Source: a bacterium (GTDB taxonomy: Bacteria; Myxococcota_A; Bradymonadia; Bradymonadales; Bradymonadaceae). Taken from it: a stretch of DNA of 64,000 nt. Position numbers and translations under genes: made by a program. The stretch is from positions 120,678-184,677 of the forward strand of contig JAUIBR010000008.1 of the NCBI GenBank assembly GCA_030427705.1. The letters are read 5' to 3'. The notes beneath the pieces are model-generated. The model was not told the DNA's origin. It saw only the letters and a program-made list of their open reading frames with translations, and searched no databases. Of the stretch, positions 7,493 to 15,160 are shown piece after piece; position 1 is the first letter of the stretch, and every line of letters starts with the position of its first letter.

Positions 7493-8328
7493 CCGTGAAC
7501 GACCGCACAAAATCGTTTGCGATCACGAAGTTTGATGGTGCGTGGTCATCAGCTCCTGACGACCTTGTCGTCGAAGAACCTCTTGAAATTAGATTGGGTT
7601 TTCAACGCAAAGGCCGTCCACGCCAGCAGAGCGTGTCGGTCACGATGCGGACGCCAGGCCAAGATTTTGAGCTGGCCTTGGGGTTTCTCTATTCCGAAAA
7701 AATACTGTCAGAAATTGACAAAGTTAAGGAAATCGTTCACTGCGGCGATGGCGAAAACGAAAACGTCGTTCGGGTCGAGCTGCATGAAGATGTGGATGTC
7801 GATCTGGGCAAACTCCAGCGCCATTTCTACACGACCTCTAGCTGCGGCGTGTGCGGCAAGACATCGTTGGAAGCGCTCACCGTTACCGGGTATTCGCCCG
7901 TGGACGCGCAAACCTCGATATCCGCCGAAACCCTGACTGCCCTGCCAAACGCGCTGCGCGACGCCCAACAAGTCTTTGGCTCAACCGGCGGACTACACGC
8001 GGCCGGGCTGTTCGACACCGATGGCGTACTGCAAATCGCATTCGAAGATGTCGGTCGACACAATGCCTTGGATAAACTGATCGGCTATTCCTGGCGCGAG
8101 GGTCTGTTGCCCCTTTCTGACTACGTTCTCGTCCTAAGTGGCCGCGCGAGTTTCGAACTCATGCAGAAGAGCCTCGCCGCTGGCCTCCCCATCGTTGCTG
8201 CGGTTGGTGCGCCTTCAAGCCTCGCCGTGGAGCTGGCCGAGGAGTATGGGATTACGCTTTGTGGGTTTGTGAGAGATGGGCGGTTTAATATTTACTCGCA
8301 CGACTGGCGGCTCGGGGCTAGCGGCTAG
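7489..8328 (+). CDS. fdhD: Formate dehydrogenase sulfurtransferase FdhD
   Basis: FdhD passes sulfur from cysteine desulfurase to the molybdenum ligand sphere of formate dehydrogenase-like enzymes. The 279-residue sequence shows VVEEPLEIRL, TPGQDFELALGFLYSE, SSCGVCGK with the transfer cysteines C119 and C122, STGGLHAAGLF, FEDVGRHNALDKLIG and LSGRASFELMQKSL, all typical of the family. Length and order are normal. It overlaps the acyltransferase stop by 4 bp. The likely client is the molybdopterin oxidoreductase encoded upstream. The last residues (GASG) lie in a GCTAGCGG repeat block. Confidence 0.95.
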   Translation: MTVNDRTKSFAITKFDGAWSSAPDDLVVEEPLEIRLGFQRKGRPRQQSVSVTMRTPGQDFELALGFLYSEKILSEIDKVKEIVHCGDGENENVVRVELHEDVDVDLGKLQRHFYTTSSCGVCGKTSLEALTVTGYSPVDAQTSISAETLTALPNALRDAQQVFGSTGGLHAAGLFDTDGVLQIAFEDVGRHNALDKLIGYSWREGLLPLSDYVLVLSGRASFELMQKSLAAGLPIVAAVGAPSSLAVELAEEYGITLCGFVRDGRFNIYSHDWRLGASG

Positions 8329-8350
8329 GGGGCTGGCGGGCTGGCTGGCT
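8314..8350. repeat. GGCTAGCGGCTAGGGG-type repeat block
   Basis: This block (GGGGCTAGCGGCTAGGGGGC, then GGCTGGCTGGCTGG) overlaps the fdhD stop codon. It is the inverted counterpart of the block at 3893-3945 behind mobA. It ends about 34 bp before the left arm of hairpin copy B. Confidence 0.65.
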
Positions 8351-8383
8351 GGAGGATAGGTGCTGGTTGAAGGTTGCGTTTCA

Positions 8384-8492
8384 CTTCACAGAGATCCACC
8401 GAAGTTTGTGAGGGTCCACAGAGTCGCTTTTAGCAACGAGATTAGAAATCCCTCTGTGGCAGCTCACAAACTTCTGTGTCCCTCTGTGAAGG
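8384..8492. repeat. Gene-less hairpin element, family 1, copy B (inverted relative to A)
   Basis: Inverted arms at 8384-8423 and about 8450-8492 enclose a loop of about 27 nt. Read on the minus strand, the copy matches copy A along the arms, across the loop (both contain TCTCGT) and for some distance outside, for example GGCGAAACCC on one side and GGTTGCG.TTCA on the other. It lies in the leader of the cytochrome gene, about 75 bp before its ATG. Confidence 0.85.
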
Positions 8493-8568
8493 GTTTCGCC
8501 ATTTTGATTTAGCGACCAATTCACAACCACGGTTGCAGACATGCTTGCCCTCAGCTAGAACGCCGCGT

Positions 8569-10734
8569 ATGCGCGCAATACCACTTATTTTAACCGCCCT
8601 TGCCCTCGTAGCTTGCAAGGACGAGAAGCCGGCCCCGACTCCGGAACCACCACCTGCGAAGGTTGAACCCAAGCAGGAAGAAGTGGCCGAGTTTATTGGC
8701 GATAAAGCCTGTGCTTCGTGTCACTCTGAACAGACCAAGTTGTGGACGAATTCACATCATGACCTGGCATTACAACAGGCCAACCCAGGTACGGTTCTGG
8801 GCGACTTCAGTGGCGTGGAGTTTAAGTACTTCGAAGAGACGGCGACGTTTAGGAAGGACGGGGACAAGCACATCATCGAAGTGATGTACCGGGACGGTAC
8901 GACCATCAACTACGAGGTTGTGAACACGTTTGGTGTCGAGCCGCTTCAGCAATACCTGGTGAAGCAGATTGGTGGGCGGCTGCAGGCGTCTTCGTATCTT
9001 TGGGACACGCGACCAAAGGAACAAGGCGGGCAGCGTTGGTACCACCTGTATCCCGACGAATACATCGAGCGCACCGACCCACTGCATTGGACACAGATTC
9101 AGCACAACTGGAACTCGAACTGTGCGGAGTGCCACTCGACCGGTGTCGACAAAGGATACGACCAAGAGCGTCACGCCTACGATACGAAGTATGCGGTGGA
9201 AGACGTGAGCTGCGAAGCATGCCACGGACCGGGCTCACTGCACGTGAAGTACGGCGCATCGGCTGTGGCCGAGAACCACTTCATCTATGACTTGAAGCAG
9301 CCAAAAGGTCGCCACTGGCAGCGCAAGCCAGGTGAGCGAATTGCGTCGCTTCAGGGGGAAACGAAGCAGAATGACTCATGTGCACCATGTCATGCGCGAC
9401 GCATCGATTTTGGGGTTGGAAACTACGAGGTTCATGACCGCTTCCGGTTGGCGCTATTGGAAGAACGCCTCTACTTCGCTGACGGTCAGATCAAGGACGA
9501 AGTCTTCGTTCAGGGCTCGTTCCTGCAGAGCCGCATGCATCACGCGGGGGTGACCTGTGTTGATTGCCACGACCCACACACTTTGAAGACGAAGGGCGAG
9601 GGCAATGCACTGTGTGGTTCTTGCCATGACCTGCAGGCGTTTGGGCCAACGCACACGATGCACGAGGACCCGAAGCTGCAGTGTGTGGACTGCCATATGC
9701 CCAAGCGTACCTATATGGGCGTGGATGCGCGCGGCGACCACCAGTTTGCTGTGCCGCGGCCGCAGTTGTCTTCGGAGATTGGGGCACCAAACGCATGCAA
9801 CGGCTGTCATACCGATAAGACACCTAAATGGGCGCAGGCAGCCATCGACGCTGCGAAGCTCGAAAAGTCGAAGTCCGAGTATCTGGGCATCGCGTTCCAT
9901 CAGGCTCGCCTTGGCCAACCGCGCGGCTTCGATGCCTTGGCGTTGGCGGTGTCCAACCCCAACGTATCGGTCATGGATAAGGCGACGGCCGCGTCGATGA
10001 TGGGACCGTTCCCGACAGGCATGCAAGCCATCGCTGAGGCCGCAGAACATAAGGACCCACTGGTTCGGCAAGGGGCTATGATTGCGGCAGGTCAGTTGCC
10101 GCCACAACAACGCATGGGCACCCTCTTTGGAGCACTCAGTGACCCGTCACGCGGTGTGCGAATGGCGGCTGTCTCGCAGTTGTTTGGTGCGCCAATTGTG
10201 CAGATGCCCAAAGCCCAACAGGAGATTTTCAGTAAGGCCATCGCCGAGTTCGAAGCCTCCCATAAAGCCAACGCCGACCGGCCGGAATCGTTGTTGGCGT
10301 TGTCCGTGCTTGAACTTCAGCATCGCAAGAATGGCGAAGCTGCTGCAAACCTTTTGAAGACTGCGATCGACCGCTATGCATGGTTCACTCAGGCCTACAT
10401 CAACCTCAGCGATATTTACCGTGGCGCCAAACGCGAGGACCAAGTTCTGGCTGTGCTCGAGCAGGGTCTGAAACACGCCGCCGACAAATCGACCATCAAC
10501 CACGCACTGGGCTTGGCCTATGTGCGACTTGGACAAAAGGACGATGCGCTGAAGTACTTGAAGGCGGCCTATGAGGGCAATCCCGCCGAGTTGGGATTTG
10601 GCTACGTATATGTGGTGGCGCTGAAGGACGAAGGAAAGGTGGCGGAGGCGAAAAAGGTTGTTGAGGAGATGGCGGGGAGGTTTGAAGGGAACCCGCAGGT
10701 TGAGGGGCTTCGGGGTTTCTTGAATGCCCCTTAG
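8569..10734 (+). CDS. Octahaem cytochrome c lipoprotein with TPR-like C-terminus
   Basis: The start is set at ATG 8569, which gives a lipoprotein signal ending in LALVAC; the longer frame from 8476 would read through the hairpin repeat. The mature part has eight CxxCH haem-binding motifs (CASCH at residue 48, then CAECH, CEACH, CAPCH, CVDCH, CGSCH, CVDCH and CNGCH). After these comes a helical half with HEAT/TPR-like repeats (for example DPLVRQGAMIAAGQL and YINLSDIYRGAKREDQVLAVLEQGL). This matches the 'cytochrome c family plus tetratricopeptide' proteins common in deltaproteobacteria and planctomycetes. It is probably a periplasmic, lipid-anchored electron carrier. The redox partner is unknown; the molybdenum oxidoreductase upstream is cytoplasmic and so not an obvious one. 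Confidence 0.9.
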   Translation: MRAIPLILTALALVACKDEKPAPTPEPPPAKVEPKQEEVAEFIGDKACASCHSEQTKLWTNSHHDLALQQANPGTVLGDFSGVEFKYFEETATFRKDGDKHIIEVMYRDGTTINYEVVNTFGVEPLQQYLVKQIGGRLQASSYLWDTRPKEQGGQRWYHLYPDEYIERTDPLHWTQIQHNWNSNCAECHSTGVDKGYDQERHAYDTKYAVEDVSCEACHGPGSLHVKYGASAVAENHFIYDLKQPKGRHWQRKPGERIASLQGETKQNDSCAPCHARRIDFGVGNYEVHDRFRLALLEERLYFADGQIKDEVFVQGSFLQSRMHHAGVTCVDCHDPHTLKTKGEGNALCGSCHDLQAFGPTHTMHEDPKLQCVDCHMPKRTYMGVDARGDHQFAVPRPQLSSEIGAPNACNGCHTDKTPKWAQAAIDAAKLEKSKSEYLGIAFHQARLGQPRGFDALALAVSNPNVSVMDKATAASMMGPFPTGMQAIAEAAEHKDPLVRQGAMIAAGQLPPQQRMGTLFGALSDPSRGVRMAAVSQLFGAPIVQMPKAQQEIFSKAIAEFEASHKANADRPESLLALSVLELQHRKNGEAAANLLKTAIDRYAWFTQAYINLSDIYRGAKREDQVLAVLEQGLKHAADKSTINHALGLAYVRLGQKDDALKYLKAAYEGNPAELGFGYVYVVALKDEGKVAEAKKVVEEMAGRFEGNPQVEGLRGFLNAP

Positions 10735-10759
10735 GGGGCGGGTATGTCGCTTGCGCAAT

Positions 10760-11392
10760 CCTTCACAGAGGGCCACCGAAGTTTGTGAGGGGCCACAGAG
10801 ACTATTTTTCGGGCAGGTGGAAGTCGATGGGAGGGATTAGACCGGCTTCCTCCAGTTCGTGTTCTGTGACGCGATATGCGTCTCGATTGAAGTTCGAGAC
10901 TCGGCGGATGCCATCGATGATTCGTTTCGCTTTGAAGTTGAGAATCAATCCTCGTTGAAGCTTGGCGGCTTCGAGGTAAGTGAGTGTTTGATGAACGTGT
11001 TCCTCGAGAATTGTCTTGGTGCTTTTCAGTTCGAGAATGACTTCGCCCTCAACAAGGATATCTGCGTAGAACGCCTTAATCTTCTGACCTTTGTAGGTTA
11101 GTTGAAGTGGAACTTCCTTTTCTGCCTTTAGGCCTTGATCGCGTAGCTCAAGGAGCAGGCAATCTCTATACGCCGATTCAAGTAGGCTTCGGCCCAACTG
11201 TTTGTGAACCTCAATCGCGCATCCAATTACTTTGAAGGTGAGGGGATCTGTTTGGTGGTCATTTTCCATGTCCTTTCTCCGTTTGTCGGCCTGATTGCCA
11301 ACTTCGTTATCGGCGGCATTTCTCAACCGTTGCCAAAAAACACAAAATTTCTCTGTGGACCCTCACAAACTTCTGTGTCCCTCTGTGAAGGG
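10760..11392. mobile_element. Hairpin element, family 1, carrying a GxxExxY gene
   Basis: Terminal arms at 10760-10800 and 11351-11392 are inverted copies that match at 38 of 41 positions. They are the same sequence as the arms of gene-less copies A and B. Between them lies one GxxExxY gene on the minus strand, whose TAG stop directly abuts the left arm. The 27-nt loop of the gene-less copies is thus replaced here by about 550 bp with a gene. No target-site duplication is evident by eye. The arrangement looks like an element with its cargo (this copy) and derivatives without it (A and B). Confidence 0.75.
10802..11269 (-). CDS. GxxExxY family protein (PD-(D/E)xK nuclease-like)
   Basis: The start is ATG 11269 with GGAGAAAGGAC upstream, giving 155 residues. 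The family motif appears as SLLESAY, with Ser in place of the first Gly. A nuclease-type acidic core follows: AFYADILVEG and VILELKS (D...E-x-K), then a QTLTYLEAAKLQRGLILNF helix and strand and a GIRRV end. This is the PDDEXK_3 / GxxExxY family, small cytoplasmic proteins of unproven function. The gene has no neighbours in an operon; it fills the loop of the hairpin element at 10760-11392. Confidence 0.88.
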   Translation of the reverse strand: MENDHQTDPLTFKVIGCAIEVHKQLGRSLLESAYRDCLLLELRDQGLKAEKEVPLQLTYKGQKIKAFYADILVEGEVILELKSTKTILEEHVHQTLTYLEAAKLQRGLILNFKAKRIIDGIRRVSNFNRDAYRVTEHELEEAGLIPPIDFHLPEK

Positions 11393-11418
11393 TAGAGCCC
11401 CACGCCACCCAACCTCTC

Positions 11419-12276
11419 ATGGTTAAAATACTCATCCAAATATCCATCGTCACCATGATGCTCGACGTCGGTTTTCAGCTGACGTTCCAGCAAGTTGGTG
11501 ACTCGGTTAAGCGCTGGAAGGCGTTGGCGGTTGGGGTGCTGACCAACGCGGCGGTCGTGCCACTCCTGGCGTTTCTCATCCTCACCCAGCTCCCGTTGCC
11601 CATTGGCTTGTCCGCCACCGTCTTCACCGCGCTCGCCCTCACCGGCGTCTCCCCCGGCGCACCCATTGCGCCCAAGATGATTCAGCTCGCGAAGGGTGAC
11701 CTCGCTTACGGTTCACTGCTGATGTTGGGCTGTCAGCTGGTGAGTATTTTCAGTGCGCCATTGCTGGCGACGTGGATTCTGCCAGGGGCCGCGACGGAGG
11801 GTGTCAGCGTGACCGGAGTCATCCTCTCGCTCATCGCTTTGCTGCTTGTTCCCCTAAGTATCGGGATGGCGGCTAGGCATAAATTGGGTGAGAAAGTACT
11901 TCTTGGCGCCAAGGTCGCTCAGACCACCACAGGTGTGATTTTCATCACTGTGTTCTTCATTTTGGTGTTCACACAGCCCGAGATTTTCACATCGATTGGA
12001 ATCCTCGAGTGGCTGTTCATGGGCGTCGTTGTCGTGGCTTATGGTGCGGTGTCGTTGCCTGCACCGGGACTGACGACAAAGGAGCGCATCGCCCTCGTGA
12101 TTACGAGTGGTGAGCGGAATTTTGCGTTGGCGATGGTGATGGCCGCCAAGGGATTTGGCGGTGCAGATGCACTGGGCGGCGTACTGGCGCTGGCTGCGCT
12201 CAGCACGCCGCTAGGATTCATTATCAGCCTGTGGTTAGGCCGACGCCCTAGTGCGTCTGGTAAAGCTGCTCAGTAA
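11419..12276 (+). CDS. BASS-family (bile acid:sodium symporter-like) transporter
   Basis: The 285-residue protein is almost entirely hydrophobic, with eight to nine predicted membrane helices. It shows the family features GVSPGAPIAPKM and a later TSGERNFALAMVMAAKGFGG segment, resembling the crossover motif of SBF/BASS carriers (ERNxxLA). BASS proteins move organic acids, sterol conjugates or similar anions with sodium across the inner membrane. The substrate cannot be told from the sequence. Its 3' end overlaps the 3' end of the converging broken sulfatase gene by 29 bp. Confidence 0.8.
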   Translation: MVKILIQISIVTMMLDVGFQLTFQQVGDSVKRWKALAVGVLTNAAVVPLLAFLILTQLPLPIGLSATVFTALALTGVSPGAPIAPKMIQLAKGDLAYGSLLMLGCQLVSIFSAPLLATWILPGAATEGVSVTGVILSLIALLLVPLSIGMAARHKLGEKVLLGAKVAQTTTGVIFITVFFILVFTQPEIFTSIGILEWLFMGVVVVAYGAVSLPAPGLTTKERIALVITSGERNFALAMVMAAKGFGGADALGGVLALAALSTPLGFIISLWLGRRPSASGKAAQ

Positions 12277-13811
12277 TCTGGTCGATGGCAAACGAACCAG
12301 GACGCATTCTTGGTGGGAACTCCTTAAACGTTCCAATGAACGCCGCCACATATGCTTGTGCTGGATACAGCACAAACGCGTGCTCAAACATCCACTTGTC
12401 GTAGGACATCGACTCGTGCGGTGCACGCTCGAAGGGGTCCATACGCAGATTGATGACGAGCGGAACACGACGACGAACGAATGGTTCTGACCAGACGTCG
12501 AAGCCGTGCGCACGTTGCTCAAGGAAGATGGCTTTCCAGTCGCCAACACGAAGCGCGCTGAGCTCGCCGTCATCGGTGACGTAGAAGAACTCTTTGCGAT
12601 GTGATGGACCGTTTCCAAGCATCATGTCGAGCTGGTTGTAGCCATCGAGGTGCACCTTGTAGCGCTTACCATTTGCGGTGTGGCCTTTGAGAAGCTTCTC
12701 TTTGACGTCCGGCTCACCCGCAGCAGCCAAGATGGTTGGCATCCAGTCGTTGTGCGCGATGATCTCGTTCGAGACGACACCGGCAGGAATCTTCTTGGGC
12801 CATTTCACGATGGTTGGGACGCGGAAGCCGCCTTCCCACGTGGTGTTCTTCTCGCCCTTGAAGACGGTCGTTCCGCCGTCTGGCCAGGTCATGACTTCAG
12901 CACCGTTGTCGGTGGAGTACATGATCATGGTGTTGTCTGCGATGCCCAGCTCGTCGACTTTGTCCAACAGCTGGCCGACCATTGCGTCGTGCTCGGTCAT
13001 GCCATCGGCATACACGCCTTGGCCAGTCACGCCGACCGACTTTGGTTTAAGGTGCGTCCAGACGTGCATACGCGTGGTATTGTACCAAAGGAAGAATGGT
13101 TTCTTCGCTTTGACCGCGCGGTCCATGAAGTCCAACGCTTTTGCGGTGGTCTCTTCGTCGACCGTCTCCATGCGCTTCTTGGTCAGAGGACCGGTGTCCT
13201 CGACAGTACCGTCCGCCTTGGAGTTGATGACACCACGCGGCCCGAACATTTCTTTCATGCGTGGATCTTTCGGGTAGTCAGGATGCTCAGGCTCTTCCTC
13301 GGCATTGAGGTGGTAGAGGTTGCCGAAGAACTCGTCGAAGCCGTGGTTCGTCGGCAGGTGCTCATCCAGGTCGCCCAGGTGGTTCTTGCCAAACTGCGCG
13401 GTCATGTAGCCGTGCTCTTTGAGCAAGGTAGCGATGGTTGGGTCGTCCTTGGTGATACCCGCGGCAGCGCCGGGCATTCCGACCTTGGTAAGGCCGGTTC
13501 GCATCGGATGCTGACCCGTAATGAACGCGGCGCGTCCGGCGGTACAGCTGTTTTCGCCATAGCTATCGGTGAAGAGCATGCCGCCCTGAGCGATACGGTC
13601 GATGTTCGTCCGAAGCCGTATATGAAGCACGCGTTGGCTGCCAATTCTTGCGAGCCGCTTCCTGCCCACCAGAAGCTGGAGTTCCAGACGAGGTGGTCGT
13701 TGTTGTTGTGTCCGAGCCGCCCGACTTTTCTTTGGGCGTGGTCTTGTTTTGTTCGCCGCATGCCATGCTTGTTGCAAGCAGCGCGCTCAACAATACGATT
13801 TGGATTTTCAT
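12248..13811 (-). pseudogene. Arylsulfatase lipoprotein, broken by frameshift and deletion
   Basis: The N-terminal part (ATG 13811, MKIQIVLLSALLATSMAC lipoprotein signal) is in a different frame from the sulfatase body, which becomes recognisable at NIDRIAQGG near 13595. The body keeps SCTAGRAAF (formylglycine site CxAGR), GKNHLGD, STDNGAE and most of the intact paralogue at 20089-21792, with which it shares GFDEFFGNLYHLNAEEEPE. The segment that in the paralogue encodes NILIIWGDDLG, with two metal-binding aspartates, is absent in all three frames here. So about 30-40 codons and the frame have been lost. A sequencing error alone would not explain the missing motif. A product from an internal start would lack part of the metal site. 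Confidence 0.75.
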
Positions 13812-13876
13812 GGATCCCCTAGGGTGAAATGAGTGGCGCCAACCTGCCAGAATCCGTGCAGTTCGCCAATCAGAAT

Positions 13877-15160
13877 TCAGTTAAGTTCTGGCAACTTCTG
13901 GTGGTCCCGAGTTGTATCGAAGCGGTGCTTGGATGCGCCTTGCGCAAACTTGGATGCATCCCAATCTTGCTGGCCGACTACCTCTGCATTGAGTCGTTCC
14001 GCATCGTTAGAAAACTCCGCATCGTCAACGGCCCAAGAATCAAGCGTGACAGGATTGGGTTTGCGCACGCGAAACCACCGATAGACCGCATTCAGGGTCG
14101 CTTTGCTGTCCCCAGCTTTCGCTGCGGCCAAAAGGTCTTTGAACCGCTCAGGCTCAAGGTCACGCTCCTTTGAGAACGTGGTCTCTTCTGGCCGGACCTT
14201 CGTCAGTTTCAAGACGGGATAGATCAGCAGCAACAACACAAACACGATCCATCCTGCAGGCACCACGGATTCGGCCGACCCCACGCAACTTGTCCCAAGC
14301 TGGGGGTTCACGCGTGCCCGAAACTCAATCGGCTCCGCGACAACCTGGTCCCACGCTCCAGCCGTGGTGGAAAAGTGTTCAAATCGAATGGCAGGCAGTG
14401 TGTAGAAGCCCCAGCGTTGGGCCACATACGTCACGCGGTCCTCACGTACGGCCTTGTACCGTCCACGGGTGACTTTGCTGGTCAATTTGGGTTCAGCGAC
14501 GTACTTGGTCAGCCCCACGATATCCCCAAACTCGGGCGCGGGCAGCATCACTGCATCGGTGTCTTCGGACTCCAAACGGATGGTACGTGTGATGGAATCA
14601 CCAACTTTGAAGGCCTCAATGTCGCCAGCCACGGTCTGTTCGATACTGAGTTTCGGCGAGGCAACCCACGGGCCCTTGGTTCGCTTGGCTGCGTCGGCGG
14701 GTGCGCGAAGGGGGATTTCGACTTCATTGGTGAGGACGGATTGCCGTTCGTCACCGTCAAACCAGCTGACCTCTAAGCGCGGAAACGTGACCGACTCACC
14801 GTATTGCGCGAACACCTGGTACACACGTGTCTGCACCAACACCTCTTTGCCATCGACCGTTTCGCTAGCAGGAATCGGCGTGTAACGCGCTTGCTGTACC
14901 AACGCACCATCGACATGAGTCTCGCCGAAGAACGGTTGTGCGTCCTTGAAGCGGGCATCTCGCTTCAACGTAACCTCGACCAGCGCCATCTGACCGAGCC
15001 AGGGGTTTTTTGTCTTCAACCGCGCCTCAGCCGATGCTGGTGCGTCTTCAGCTTGGACCGCTACATCCGTATCGTTCGATTCGACTTCGGGTTCGCTGGC
15101 TTCTTGTGCGTATGCAACGCTCGACAGCAAGAGCACGGCCACGATAAACATTGCCCTCAT
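13877..15160 (-). CDS. batD: BatD-like protein
   Basis: A cleavable signal peptide (ending SSVAYA-QE) is followed by an extracytoplasmic region with several beta-sandwich segments, a single membrane helix (WIVFVLLLLIYPVLKL) and a cytoplasmic tail of about 110 residues, the normal BatD layout. The 'NPWLGQMALVEVTLKRDA' and 'VGDSITRTIRLE' strands are typical of the family. BatD acts with BatA and BatB in an inner-membrane complex connected to MoxR; roles in oxygen tolerance and envelope stress have been proposed. It overlaps batB/C by 4 bp and is the last gene of the operon. Confidence 0.85.
   Translation of the reverse strand: MRAMFIVAVLLLSSVAYAQEASEPEVESNDTDVAVQAEDAPASAEARLKTKNPWLGQMALVEVTLKRDARFKDAQPFFGETHVDGALVQQARYTPIPASETVDGKEVLVQTRVYQVFAQYGESVTFPRLEVSWFDGDERQSVLTNEVEIPLRAPADAAKRTKGPWVASPKLSIEQTVAGDIEAFKVGDSITRTIRLESEDTDAVMLPAPEFGDIVGLTKYVAEPKLTSKVTRGRYKAVREDRVTYVAQRWGFYTLPAIRFEHFSTTAGAWDQVVAEPIEFRARVNPQLGTSCVGSAESVVPAGWIVFVLLLLIYPVLKLTKVRPEETTFSKERDLEPERFKDLLAAAKAGDSKATLNAVYRWFRVRKPNPVTLDSWAVDDAEFSNDAERLNAEVVGQQDWDASKFAQGASKHRFDTTRDHQKLPELN

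Noticed and set aside
8476..8568. N-terminal extension of the octahaem cytochrome
   Set aside because: It translates the right arm of hairpin copy B; the lipoprotein signal begins at ATG 8569.
12650..13822. Long plus-strand frame of 390 codons
   Set aside because: It is opposite the sulfatase pseudogene, has no family signature, and its content reflects the antisense of the sulfatase.
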